From the NCBI RefSeq assembly GCF_963675165.1, contig NC_087387.1:4304990-4368989 (forward strand): DNA of 64,000 bases. The letters are read 5' to 3'. This DNA is from Halichondria panicea (Eukaryota; Porifera; Demospongiae; Suberitida; Halichondriidae). The notes beneath the pieces are model-generated. The model saw nothing but the letters and a program-made list of their open reading frames with translations. It was not told where the DNA came from and did no database searches. Shown piece after piece: positions 12,101 through 27,100 of the stretch (position 1 is its first letter; every line of letters begins with the position of its first letter). A program made the translations under genes and the position numbers.

Positions 12101-15100
12101 GAATCACAATAGCGAGAGTCTACTGTACAAGCATTGATCCGCTAGACTACCTAAGAACAGTCAATGCACTGAGCTAAAGCATTATTTTTTCACAGTGTAG
12201 GGCTGTTGTTACATAGAGTGATTCTCATCATTATCTATTCGTCACAGCCATTCAGAGCTTCATGATGTTCGTTAATCTGTAGCTAGCCTCCTTCACAAGG
12301 CCTAATTATTAGGCCTGCTACTGACTGCTTGCGCATGCGCAAAATTATTGGATAATATTCCCGTAATGTTTTCCATTCCCGAATTATATCCTGAATAACA
12401 TAATTACTATATAGACGAAGAATACTCTTCATATTAAAAGTCAGACACAGAGCTATATAGCTAGCTAGCTAGAGACAGAGCTGTATTGGTTACAGCAGCA
12501 ATTTCTTTCTGATAGAGTCGACTTTCACCAAGGTTAGTGTCAGATGGGCGTGGCCTATCCATATAGGCTATTGTCAGCCTTCCCCTCCGTTCAGAGGATT
12601 GTTATCCACACTGTTGCAGGCTGTGAGTCTTTTGTTAACCCTTTCTTCAATCCACTTCCGTTCGTTGTGACGTCATTGTTTTACTGAGCATATACAATGG
12701 TATCCGAATTACCCACTTTCCGGGTAATAGGTGGCGCATGCGCAAACAGTCGATACCAGGCCCTCTCTTCGAGCGAAGAGCGGCCTGGAATCGAGGCTAA
12801 TCTGTAGCTAGAACTACAGTAATAATTATAGCACATGCAGTAATGTAATTACAAAATAGAGCTCACAAGGGTTCAAAACAAATAAAGGACGTGTTTGGAG
12901 CACTTACTTGATTTTGTCCATTAACATCTGCTCCACTGTCAATGAGTTGCTGCACTATCTTGGTATGTCCTTTATCACTAGCCCAGAGGAGAGCAGTATC
13001 ACCTAATTCCTGTTAACCAGTGCAGTGTATTAGTTATAGTTGAACATTATACAGAGGGACAGAGTGAACGATACACAATTAACATAATTATGCAAATCGG
13101 CAAAAGAATTGGAGGTTTACGATTACATTGCAAATAAAATAAAAGTCTATGTATAACCATGGAGGTCAATTGCTCTTGGGGATAAGATAATATTTTACAT
13201 TTACTTATACCGGGTCTGTATCATAGAAATTGGGTGTGGTTTAACTACCATAAACTCTGCATTCCTCATGAACTCCCTTGCCTTGAGAGCGTACTGTACT
13301 ACATCTACCCAGCCAAAAAGAAGCTAGATATTTGTTCGCAAGGGCATGACATATGGGTGGGGCTCCCTAAACACCAGGAAGGCTGAAAAATGGGTGGGCT
13401 CACTGCTTGGACATTGACAAGTTGGTACGTAGTAGAGCTATAAGCTTAGCACTGGCGACAAGCTATACCACAAGCTTGCCGGTTCTTTTCAGTACTTTTG
13501 AGACAAGGTGAGGTAGCTTAGGTAGTGATAAATCCTATTCTTCTGTTGTCTTGGAGGCCAGGTCTATACATGGCGAGGGGTGTTAGGCATCTGTTGTTGA
13601 GAAGAGTGTGGAAGCCAGGGTGAGATACTTCAGGAAAGGCTTTACTCAGATAGCTGGTATAGCAAAGGCAGAGACCTCAGCACGAGGCAGTGAGCTAGCT
13701 GAGAGCACATGCCCATATAAGATGGGCGAGGTCTTTATGTAATGATAGTGGGCAGGGCAGCATGGGAGGTACATTGATTAACCTTGCTTAACTACCTCAC
13801 GCTATACAGTAGAATATCATCCCGACAAAATGCATGCATAATTATAATGACGGCACCGCGGTATGCCTCGATGGATGTGTCAAAGCTACGTAACATAAAT
13901 CTACTAGCGATTGCTAATAGACACAAATATCTTTGCTGCATATAACCACAGGGAAACTCAAAGAATGGGAAATGATGGACCATCCCCTCAGTTACACAGC
14001 TAAGATGCTTTATTCATTGTAAAAAGAATGTATCCAAAAAGTGTTAAAGGAGTATGGAATTCCTTCTACAGTAACAAACGAGTTTTTGGCTGACATAATT
14101 ATTTGGTAGACATGAAGGCAGCACATACTATATGAAGGCCGAGTCGACTCCATCACAATATCATGACCGTCTTGAAAAATATTAGAATTCATCTGAATCT
14201 CCTTTTGCCCCATCTTCAAGCGGACCTCGGTTTTTTCTTCGCTACAAGTCTTCTGTTGTGTGCCACAATATGCGCAAAGATGTTCGAGAATCTGTTGGAT
14301 TACGGTTCACCTCAGAAATGTTCACTACTGAAAGCATTAATGCGATGATCTCAATTACAAGGAGTCAGAGTGGCCCAAGTTTAATGAACAAATTAAGCGA
14401 CTGGGTCAAGCAACAATGTGACGAAATTATTCGATAACAGTTTGACAATACCAACTTAAATGAAGATCAAGACAATAGTGCATGAAAGAGAGGAACATAC
14501 GAACATGCAACCAGAAAACATGTGAAAATAAAGAAATTCATAATCTAATTCAGAGGGCACAATCTCCTACTGGAAGATGAACGCCTTTGTTACCAACAAA
14601 AATATTTCCCACCCACACAACATAACCAAAGAACCGTCAACTCTCTATAGCCTAAGAAAGAGGTACATACACCCCCATGCATGGCGGAACAAAACAAAGA
14701 TAGGAGGAAAAGCCAGAACACATGCACAACTGCCACACATGAAAATCAATACTATATACACATGGCCCAAGTCGATCATATATACTGCCCATGCCCGAAA
14801 CATACTGAGGCGTTTATTATAGCCCCAGCTAATTTCACTAAAGTGCTAACCCTCGGCTGTATGACATAAATAGATGTATACAAACCATGCAGAGGAGTGT
14901 TCAGTTACACACAATAAAGATTTAATAGAGACCGGTAAAGGATCACCTTAGCTGCAAATGTGTAGCTCTACCTCGAATAAAGGTCGCGTGTAGAGCTAGC
15001 CAGTTCAAGCTTCTTAACTTTTCTACGACCACCTGCCACTATTAGAGTAATAACTTATTTATTATTATTATCGTGTGGAGGCTATCCATGCTGTAAACGC

Positions 15101-18100
15101 AGTGCTATATGGAAGCCAGGTGAGCAGGCTCATGAGTCACCAACAAACAAACCGACGGACTGCTAATATACACATGGCCGGGTAGTTTGTCATCAAAAGC
15201 TCTGCACAAACTCAAACTATGCCATGAGAAAGTCACTTCTACCTAGCTAGCTGCTACCGTAGATACCATGGCAGTGTATCATTATGTGTGGGAGTGATAT
15301 ACCATCATGTGGGAATGTAGTACATAAACTCTATACGTACATGTCAATGGGATATGAACTCACATTGTTCTGCTTGTTGACTTGAGCCCCCATAGAAACT
15401 AGTAGTTCCACAACACTGAGATGGCCTTCTTGAGCAGCTACCATGAGAGGAGTGGTACCATTCTGTGAGAAGGGGTATACCAAGGTTATCTAAACTCTAT
15501 ACGTATATTATCAGACAGTGTTCACTCTATACGTACATACATACAGAGTAGGATATGAACCCACCGTCATTGGTAGGTCAACAATGGCTCCAGCAGTGAT
15601 CAAATGGCGAGCGACATCTTTGTGTCCATTGAAGCTGGCTGTCCAGAGAGCAGTCTGTCCACCCTATAAGATCAAGACAATAGTACATGAGAGAATATAC
15701 GAACATGCAACCAGAAAACATTTGAAGAAAAAAAATTCGTAATCTAATTCAGAGGGCACACTCTCCTACTGGAAGAGGGACGCCTTTGTTACAAAAAAAA
15801 AAGATGTCCCACCCACACAACATAACCGAAGAACTGCCAACTCTCTATAGCCTAAGAAAGAGGTACATATACCCCCATGCATGGCGGAACAAAACGAGGA
15901 GAGGAGGAAAAGCCAGAACACATGCACAACTGCCACACATGAAAATCAATACTATATACACATGGCCCAAGTCAATCATAATTAATTTTTATACTGCCCA
16001 TGCCCGAAACATAACGAGGCGTTTATTATAGCCCTAGCTAATTTAACTAGAGCACTAAAGTGCTAACCCTCGGCTGCATGACATAAATAGATGTATACAA
16101 ACCATGCAGAGGAGTGTTCAGTTACACACAATAAAAAAGCAACAAACTACAATTCTACTTTTAATAGAGACCTGTAAAAAGGATCACCTCAGCTGCAAAT
16201 GTGTAGCTCTACCTAGAATAAAGGTTGCGTGTAGAGCTAATTACACGGTAATTACACAGAAAGACAGAGTGAAAGACACACTAAATCGACAATAATATAT
16301 TATCAAGCGGAGGCATGTATCCGTGCATGCGTAGTGGTCCTTTGAACATGCATGCATGAGTGCTGACATGCTAAAATCCATCTTTTAAATTGTCCGAGGG
16401 ACGAAAACTTAACATTTCCAAAATTTCTGACAATGAACTGCAATGCATGCACTAACAAATTATACTCACTTTATTTTGACTGTTGAGTTGAGCTCCCTTA
16501 GAAACCAGTAGTTCCACAACACTGAGATGGCCTTTTTGAGAAGCTATCATAAGAGGGTTAGTACCATTCTGAAAAAAAGACGTAAATATAGATAACTGCG
16601 TATATAGGAAATCAACCCACTTTGTCTGGTAGGTCAACAATGGCTCCAGCAGTGATCAAATGGTGAGCGACATCTTTGAGTCCAATGGAGCTGGCTATCC
16701 AGAGAGCTGTCTTTCCATCCTATTAGTAGTAAACATAAAATTAATAATTATAGTAACAATCACACATGTATACAGGATAGAATTTTTGAGGCGTGCCATT
16801 TGATCAAATGGTGTGAAATTTATTCAATGAAACGCTTTTAGAGGCACTTTCACGAAAACTTCAAAAATTTCGTGCTATACCATATAGCAGTCTGTCCATA
16901 CTGCGTATAATTATATACAATGTATCCCCTGAAGCAAAGACAAACTTAAGAGAGTCATTGACAGATGGTTTTAAAACCATCTGTCTATAGTTTGAAAAGG
17001 AGGCTATAACTAGAGCACTGAAGTGCTAACCCTCGGCTGTTCACATGAATAATAAAGATCTTTGTTGCCCAGTGAGTGGGCAGATCAAAGCAATCCAGTG
17101 CTCAGTATATGGCATGTTGCATCACTGCCATGGCTACCATATATTGCACTGCATTATATGCACTTGCACTGTGTGTAAATTTCTTTCAGAGATATCCGTT
17201 TGGGACTTATGCCCCACCATCCCACCCAATACTCAGTTGGTCCCTTTTATAGGCTACTACCTTTACAACTACTAGTGGGAAGAAAACCTAAAAAATTTAC
17301 TATGGAATTCAGCAAAACTAATGAATACACATGTCTTTTATTACGATTTATATGACCAGTCAGACGAGTTTAACGTCATTGGGCAACAAGTTAGTTATTG
17401 CCGGCGCCCTCGTGCAACATGCCATATATTGCACTCTGGCTGGGCAATAACTAATTACATGTTAGCTAGCTTTCTGGATGTATGGGACATGTACATATAT
17501 ATTACGTAAAATGTGTAAGCTACATGAGAGAAGTCAGTGACACCATCCTGAAAAAGGGGTACCAGGATGATCAGACAGTGTTCCAGTGACACTTTCTATA
17601 ATTATGTCATACAGCTGATATGAACCCACCGTGTTTGGTAGGTCAACAATGGCTCCAGCAGTGATCAAATGGTGAGCAACATCTGTCCGTCCTTTGAAGC
17701 TGGCTGCCCAGAAAGCTGTCTCTCCGGCCTATTTATAGAACGTATATACGTATATGATCATTACAGCATCATTTCACACAATTAATTATAACTGCATGGA
17801 ACAAAGTGTATTTCCCAGCTCATAATGCAGTGAAGTAGTGGCAGCACGATGGAATGTTTGTCTAAAGTCCAGTACATCTCTTGCTCTTACTGTATATAAT
17901 TATATGGTAATGTAGTTTGAGGTGCTCTAAGACACAGATTATAGGCCGGTATTAGAAAGTGGAACACAGGTATTTTTCTCTGTCTTGTGTGATGGAAGAT
18001 ATGGCACTTAAAGGACTTGGGACCAGACCTGTTATGGCTTGTAGAAAGCACTGACATCCCTTTTTGATATACTACCTCTCAACAAATACCACCACTCTAT

Positions 18101-21100
18101 ACGTAATAATTATTAATAATACAATGCAGTGTTTATCAGTCTCTTAATGTTCATGTTTTCTGATGCTTTGATGTTCTGTATCACTTTTTCGCTCTTTTGC
18201 ATTAAGGCCGAGGGTCAGGAAGTTGTCAATGTTCATTTAGCAGTCATATTATTTTAATGGCATTAGTGTTGGGAGTGCGTGCTTTGAGCAAAGTATAGCA
18301 AATGTATAGTATAATACACTGCACGGTGCCATAACCATTTTAAGCCTGAAGACTCTCGTAAGTCATTTTGACCTCAAAACGATTGTCACACTTTTCTTCT
18401 GCTACAGCGGTGCAGACTGTCTGATACTCTTCTGATACACTAGGCAGGAGGCAGGCCTTCATACAGAACAAATTGACAGGGGAGGGCAAAATCAACATTT
18501 CAGAAAAATGGGGGAGCGAGGCTATTATCCATGTACGGCCATCTAGGGGGGGGTCTGGGGGCATGCCCTCCTAGGAAATGTTTGTGCTTAGACTGTTGTA
18601 TACCGTATCTAAGTAGCTTCGTAAAGAACTCATTATTATTGGGGCGAGCGAAGCGAGTCCCTTAGTTAGTCATGCATGTGGTCCGGGTGGTGCATGTATG
18701 TATGTCGTGGACTGGCAGACCAGCATGGACCGTCATACGATATTTGCTTTTGGGACTGGTGATCCTTACCAATTTCTACGTGAGTCGATAGAAGAGAATA
18801 GTCTAGCGACAACGAAACAAGAAAGATTAGCAAGAAGGAGGGAGCGAGAGTGACACGCAAGATCCCAAGAACAGCTGAAAAAAGGGAAAGTAGACTTGCT
18901 AGACGCAGAGAAAGAAGAAGTGAAGGTAACCAAGTCAGAGGGTTCTGCTACCATAAGTATTTGCTTGTTGTAGAAACTCGACAGGCAGAAATAGATGCCA
19001 TTAGAGTCACCCAAACATTATTAAATGAAGCCAGCATTATTGTTCATTACAGAGACTCCAGAGGCCAGACAAGCACGTCACTTCTACCTAGCTAGCTGCT
19101 ACCGTAGATACCATGGCAGTGTATCATTATGTGTGGGAGTGATATACCATCATGTGGGAATGTAGTACATAAACTCTATACGTACATGTCAATGGGATAT
19201 GAACTCACATTGTTCTGCTTGTTGACTTGAGCCCCCATAGAAACTAGTAGTTCCACAACACTGAGATGGCCTTCTTGAGCAGCTACCATGAGAGGAGTGG
19301 TACCATTCTGTGAGAAGGGGTATACCAAGGTTATCTAAACTCTATACGTATATTATCAGACAGTGTTCACTCTATACGTACATACATACAGAGTAGGATA
19401 TGAACCCACCGTCATTGGTAGGTCAACAATGGCTCCAGCAGTGATCAAATGGCGAGCGACATCTTTGTGTCCATTAAAGCTGGCTTCTAAGAGAGCAGCC
19501 CGTCCATCCTATTAATAGTACGTAAAGTCACGTTTTAACATCACATATCGACAAAATTAATAACTGACAGACATTCAGTGTGTAACCAACAATTTGTAGG
19601 TACTGAAATGAAACAAATCGTGCCTAGTATGAAAAAGAATAGCTATATTATAATTATAATGAAAGCACCGATGTATCAAAGCTATACATAACATAAAGCT
19701 ACTAGCTATCGCTAACACACACAGGTATATTTTACTGCTGTTAATCACAGGGAAATTCTTCAAAGAGTGAGAAATAATTGACCTATGGTTGATGCTAAAA
19801 AGGATGCCAACAGTACAAAGTCTAAAATTAATAGTTGCTGCATCAGTACAAAAGTGTCTAGAGCACTTACTTGTTCTTGTACATGAACATCTGCTCCACT
19901 GTCAATGAGTTGCTGCACTATCTTGAGATGTCCTTCATGACTAGCCAAGTGGAGAGCAGTAGCACCTTTCTGTTAATCAGTGCAGTGTACTAGTTATAGT
20001 TGGCAATTATATGGAGAGACAAACTAATACCCTATATAAAGAGGTGCAACATTTCGCGTTTTTTGAGGGCAGGCAGAGCAGTTAACTAAATTAAAACTGG
20101 GGATAAACTCCTACGCACTGGCATGCAAGCTATTGGTGGGTGTGGTTTCTTGGCATAGAAACACGAATATTAAAAGCCACGCTATGGGTAAATAGCGAAA
20201 ATGTGCACTCGCGAGATTTTTCGCTACACATGCAGCATGTAACAAATAGTTTGTATATTATTTAAATAGTTGTATATTATTCGTATATTATACAGTTTAT
20301 AATAATTATTATAGGCACTGAAAACATCATTAATCTCGGTACTCAAAGAAACATAATGATGCTATACCCTTGCTAGCTACACGTAAAAACAACATATATA
20401 CCCATTACCGCAACGCTCCTTGGAGGGTGAGCCAGACCATGACTGATGACTGTTATTATAGGGTTAGGCATCCCCTTTAATTAACTAGAGGAATGCAACC
20501 CCACTGGTTAAAAAAACTAGGGTGACGCAAGCGCCATGGGGCAAGCAACGCATCCAACTCTGCTGAAAGATATTGTGCAAATGACACCACATCTTGTGGC
20601 AGGTTGATGACATGGCCTGCATATTCATATTGTCCAAGTGGTAATCCATAGATTGACATTATTGGCACGACTGCAGATATAAACAGCATCTTGGATTGAA
20701 TAGTAGATTGTTCGAATAGAGGCATGTCGGGATTCACTCCGTATATGCCTATGCCTGCATGTATTGCTTCAAGCGTGCCTGTGTGGCCTCTAGAGTCTCC
20801 GTAAGCGTAATGAACATTTGGCCACTTTCTGCTGGCTTGTGCACTTTCTACACAACATTTATTTATGTTAGGCAAACACCTGCAGAACCGTTGGAGTCAG
20901 TTACCTGCTCCTGTGTGCCCTGTATCTTTCTCTGGGTCTAGCAATCCTCCTTTCCCTCTTTTTGAGGATCCTCCTTATCGCTAGTTTTGTCGCTATTCAT
21001 ATCTTTATTGAGCTAAAGTTATTGACTCACGTAGAAATTGGTAAAGGATCACGAGTCACAAAAGCAAATATCGTATGCCGGTCCATGTAGGGGCAGGGGC

Positions 21101-24100
21101 ATAGCAAGCTGGGGGCCATATTTAGACTCACTGCATGTGTCAGTTTGGAGGTGGTGTTGCTCGAAGTGGCTTGGAAGCCAAGTCTATACATGGCGAGGAG
21201 TCTTTGTGTTACGTCTAATTTTTGTTGTTGTTGAGAAGAGTGTGGAAGCCAGGGTGAGATATACTTCAGGAAAGGCTTTACTCAGATAGCTGGTATAGCA
21301 AAGGCAGAGACCTCAGCACCAGGTAGTAAGCTAGCTGAGAGCACATGCCCATATAAGATGGGTGAGGTCTTTATGTAATGATAGTAGGCAGGGCAGCATG
21401 GGAGGTACATCGATTATTAACTACCTCACGCTTTACGTAGAATTTCATCCCAACAAAAAGAGACACATGCATGCATAATTATAATGACGGCACCGCGGGT
21501 GCTGATGCCTTGATGGATGTGTCAAAGCTACATAACATAAATCTACTAGCGATTGCTAATACACACAAATATCTTTGCTGCATAAAACCACAGGGAAATT
21601 CAAAGAATGGGAAATGATGGACCATCCCCTCAGCTACACAGTTAAGATGCTTTATACGTTGTAAAAAGCATGTATCCAAAAAGTTAAGGGAGTATAGAAT
21701 TCCTTCTACAGTACAAACGAGTTTTTAGCTGACATAATTATTGGTAGACATGAAAGCAGCACATACTATATGAAGGCTGAGTCGACTCCATCTCAATATC
21801 ATGACCGTCTTGAACAATGTAAGCCAATTTGGAATTCATGTGAATCTCCTTTTACCCCGTCTTCAAGATGGACCTCGGTTTTTTCTTCGCTACAAGTCTT
21901 CTGTTGTGTGCCAGAATATGCACAAAGATGTTCGAGTATCTGTTGGATTACGGTCAACCTCAGAAATCTTCACTGGGTGTGGTTTAACTACCATAAACTC
22001 TGCATTCCTCATGAACTCCCTTGCCTTGAGGGTGCATGTACTTTATATTAGATCTACCCAGCCAAAAAGAAGCTAGACAGTTGTTGGCAAGGGCATGACA
22101 GCTAGATGGGTGGGGCTCCCTAAACACCAGGAAGGCTGAAAAATGGGTGGGGCTCACTGTTTGGACATTGACAAGTTGGTTCGTAGTAGAGCTATAAGCT
22201 TTGCACTGTCGACAAGCTATACCACAAGCTTGCCATTTCTTTTCAATGCTTTTGAGACAAGGTGAGGTAGCTTAGGTAGTGATAAATCTTATTCTTCTGT
22301 TGTCCCACGTAATTATGGTAAACATGGGACACAATGAGCAATACACATGTGATTCTAGCTGACTAAACTGGAAATCATCTGGAATAAATTTGCTCTCATG
22401 CATTGGCAGTAGCAACCCTGAATGGTGATTCCTAGAGTGGTATAATGGATCATCCAAGCAACCCAATATCACTTCCTTTCATTGGTTGGCTTGCCTTCTG
22501 GGCGGGGACGAAAATGTGGTGTTGGAAAAAGAAGTAGAAAACGATTAGATAAGAAAACACCCGAGTTGCACTTTGAAGATCAGCTTTTAGTACTGCACCT
22601 ATTAGAGGAACCATCTCGGGGTCCTCCTCACAGACACACCACAGTCTTCTACTGCAATCGGAACCCAACAAACCATATCAAATGTGTTGGGCTCACCTTA
22701 ATCCCCCAGTAGTCCACTACAAAACACGCATTATTTCGAAGAAGTTATGGTATCTATTAATATACAACTAGGGAATGGTGTGAAAAGATTGACAAAAGTT
22801 AATGACTATGATTAATTGCTGCGCATGCTCTCATAAAACAGTGCAGCCTTGCAGCTCTTTCCCCACTTTTGCAGCTAGCGTTCTTGTGCATGCAGAGCTA
22901 ACTATACAAAGCAACACTATGAACAAGTTTTGCAACGCACCAGGCATAATTATCAGTATTACTTTCTGCTACTATTATAATGTTTATGTATACATGTATG
23001 TATGTGCTAAACATGATGTATAGAATGATAAAGATAATTAGGATATGTTTACATTTTTACTGCATTTTGGGGTAACTGTCTGTATTAAGAAAATCTACGA
23101 AGTACCCGTAATAATTATGACCTAATCACCACTCACACTGTAACGTTTGACACCAAAGATCAAGACAATAGTACATGAGAGAATATACGAACATGCAACC
23201 AGAAAACATTTGAAGAAAAAAAATTCGTAATCTAATTCAGAGGGCACACTCTCCTACTGGAAGAGGGACGCCTTTGTTACAAAAAAAAAAGATGTCCCAC
23301 CCACACAACATAACCGAAGAACTGCCAACTCTCTATAGCCTAAGAAAGAGGTACATATACCCCCATGCATGGCGGAACAAAACGAGGAGAGGAGGAAAAG
23401 CCAGAACACATGCACAACTGCCACAAATGAAAATCAATACTATATACACATGGCCCAAGTCAATCATAATATTATACTGCCCATGCCCAAAACATATCGA
23501 GGCGTTTATTATAGCCCCAGTTAATTTAACTAGAGCACTAAAGTGCTAACCCTCGGCTGCATGACATAAATAGATGTATAGAAACCATGCAGAGGAGTGT
23601 TCAGTTACACACAATAAAGAAGCAACAAACTACAATTCTACTTTTAATAGAGACCGGTAAAGGATCCCCTCAGCTGCAAATGTGTAGCTCTACCTAGAAT
23701 AAAGGTCGCGTGTAGAGCTAATTACACAGTAATTACACAGAAAGACAGAGTGAAAGACACATTAAATCGACAATAATATTATCAAGCGGAGGCATGCATC
23801 CGTGCATGCGTAGTGGTCCTTTGAACATGCATGCATGAGTGCTGACATGCTAAAATCCATCTTTTAAATTGCCCGAGGGACGAAAACTTAACATTCCCAA
23901 AATTTCTGACAATGTAATTGTTGAACTGCAATGCACGCACTAACAAATTATACTCACTTTATTTTGACTGTTGAGTTGAGATCCCTTAGAAACCAGTAGT
24001 TCCACAACACTGAGATGGCCTACTTGAGAAGCTATCATAAGAGGGTTAGTACCGTTCTGAAAAAAGAGCGTACAATATAGATAATGCGTATAATATAGGA

Positions 24101-27100
24101 ATCAACCCACTGTGTCTGGTAGGTCAACAATGGCTCCAGCAGTGATCAAATGGTGAGCGACATCTTTGTGTCCATTGAAGCTGGCTGCCCAGAGAGCAGT
24201 CTCTCCGTCCTATTAATAAGTAATATACTGTACATGCATGAGAGAGCGAACACTTCTGCTGTTTTCGAGGGTTAATTAGCAATCCTCCACGAAATACTTA
24301 GCTAACGGATAGACGGGACATCATTGCATGCATGACCAAATAGCGCAAATTTACGCTTTTAGAGACACTTACACACAAAAACCCCGAAAAAATCGTGCTA
24401 CGTATACCGTATTTACTTGATTAAACGCCATCCTTGAATAAACGCCCATCTCGTTTAAAAGCCCAGGGTAAAAGCTCTGTCTTTGTCAATAAACGCCCAT
24501 ATATGGGGCGTGGCACTGTGGGTGGAGCTGAAATAGCACATGGAACCCCAGTTGCAAGCATGGCAGCATAGAATAATAATACTTCTTATGATGCATCGAC
24601 GGCAGAGAGAGAGATACCGACACAGAGGGCACTCCTATGACACTTAAATTTAAGCTGAGAAATAGATTTAAGCTGAGACAGCAGCCCAAGAAAAGAGCAC
24701 AATAAATGCTGCTGTGCAAGAGTTTTGGAGTAGACATAACAATAAACACCCTCCTCGTTTAAACGCCCCCTCTAAAGACTTTGATCTGAAATAAACGCCC
24801 GGGCGTTTAATCAAGTAAATACAGTATATGCACGGTATAATTATCATCCCTACAAAATTAAGCAACACAGTCATGCATAATTATGCAGCGTGTGACAATA
24901 GTTGTTTGCAGGCACTGCAGTATTGTCTAATGGTGAACATAATTACGACACCTATACTCAGTTCTCAACTAGAGCACTGAAGTGCTAACCCTCGGCTGTT
25001 GACATGAATAAATAAAACCAGAGGAGTGTAGAAGCAACAAACTACAATTCTACTTTTGATAGAGACCGTTAAAGGATTACTTCAGCTGCAAATTGTAGAT
25101 CTCATTGCACCTCGAGTAAAGGTCGCGTCTTCAAGCTTCTTAGATTTTTAGCTTTTGCTCGCTTTTATACGACAACGAAGTTTTAATATCGAAATTTGCC
25201 ACAATTGAAACTAACATTGTGTGGAGGCTATCCATGCTGTAAACGCATGCAGTGCTATGGCAGCCAAGTGAATGAGTATAGACTAGCTCACATGTCACAC
25301 ACAAACAAGCAAACAAACAAATCAACGGACTACTATACCCATGGCCGCTCAAGCGCCTCGGGTAATAAAGGAATTCAATGACCAGATTTTATGACACTGG
25401 TTTAAAGAAGCCGGTATGCACGTACCTACACTCTAAAAAGGACGTAAAAATTTTATAAGTAAATAACAAATCAACCCACCGTGTTTGGTAGGTCAACAAT
25501 GGCTCCAGCAGTCATCAAATGTTGAGCGACATCTTTGTGTCCATAGAAGCTGGCTACCAAGAGAGCAGTCATTCCATCCTAATGTTTGAGTGGGTAGGAT
25601 TGTTTTACAAAAAACAAAATTGTGTATCTAACACACAGGCAGTGTTGTTGAATGAGTGTCTCATCTATTTATGTTATTGGCACATCATTATGTTGAAATA
25701 ACAGCCTACCTGTGTCTGTATATTAACACCTGCTCCACTGTCAATGAGTTGCTGCACTATCTTGAGATGTCCTTTACCACTAGCCGAGTGGAGAGCAGTA
25801 GAACCTTGCTGTTAACCAGTGCAGTACAAATAAATGTTCAGTTGATAATTATACGGAAAGACAGAGTGAAAGACACAAAAATAAGACTAAATCGATAATA
25901 ACATTATCAAGCGGAGGCATCCGTGCATGTGTATTAATCATGGTGGTCCTTTGACTTGCTAAAATCTATTTCTTTAAATTGCCCAAGGGACGAAAACTTA
26001 ACATTCTCAAATTTCTGACAATGTAATCGTGAATTAACTGCAATGCACTCAAGGTTTCATCTAGGATTTCAAGTTTGGGGGGGGGAAAAGCTTGACAAAT
26101 TTGAGGCTACGCCCACCACACCCCCTATATTGCTTGTCGTTGGTGCCTATTAGCGGTGCCTATATTAGCGGTGTACTCCTAGCAATGTGCATTGACATGC
26201 AGGCAACTCAATGTAACTTGGTATGCTGGTTTGAAATTATAGAACACTAGAAAACACTAATTAATACAAAAGCAATGGATATATTTGTAGTAAGACCAGA
26301 TGATGACCAATTAATCATCCTCTAGCAAAGCTATATGTAGCAAAAGACCATGTCTACCCCTCTCTCTCTCTCTCCCTCTCCCTCTCTCCTCCTACATATA
26401 AGCTCCCCCCCCCCCATTAGATGAAACCCTATACAATCAACAAATTATACTCACTTTATTTTGACTGTTATGTTGAGCTCCCTTAGACAGCAGTAGTTCT
26501 ACAACACTGAGATAGCCTTCTTGAGAAGCTATCATAAGAGGAGTGAAACCACCCTGAAAAAAGGACGTAAGATATAGATAACTGGGTATAGCTAATGATG
26601 GGTATTATGTGTAAATTCCCAAAATTTTTTCTAGATTGTTGAGAAAGAGCTAGCGGTACATAGTGCTTTTTTCACCTCTTTTTTCAACCGGTTTTTGATG
26701 GCTATGTACCAATAGCACCTATAATATAGCTAAGATTGTCTAGTGTCCTGGGTCACATAATTATAGCATGGAAATGAAGTCTAGCAGGACTGTTATACTG
26801 ACAGTAAGACAATCATTTGTCTCCTCAACCGTTCCCAGTCTGGATTTTCTTCCCATGTTGAAGTAAACAGCGTCGAGTAAAGCCAGGGCAACACGAATGT
26901 ATGTCTCTAAGATTTTGTACAAATCATCATCCTCTATACCTCTATACGTCCACCCCTCTTGCTCATCACGAAGCATAAATAAATAGTGATAGATATGGTT
27001 CTATAATTATGACACTTATAATTATGTATTAGTTATTGCCCAGCCAGAGTGCAACATGCCATATAATTATTGCACTGGAGCAATATAATGCCCGAGGGCC

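Noticed and set aside
22450-22712. Overlapping 73-76 codon frames repeated near 30300
   Set aside because: The similarity extends over the surrounding non-coding sequence, so it reflects block duplication, not protein selection.
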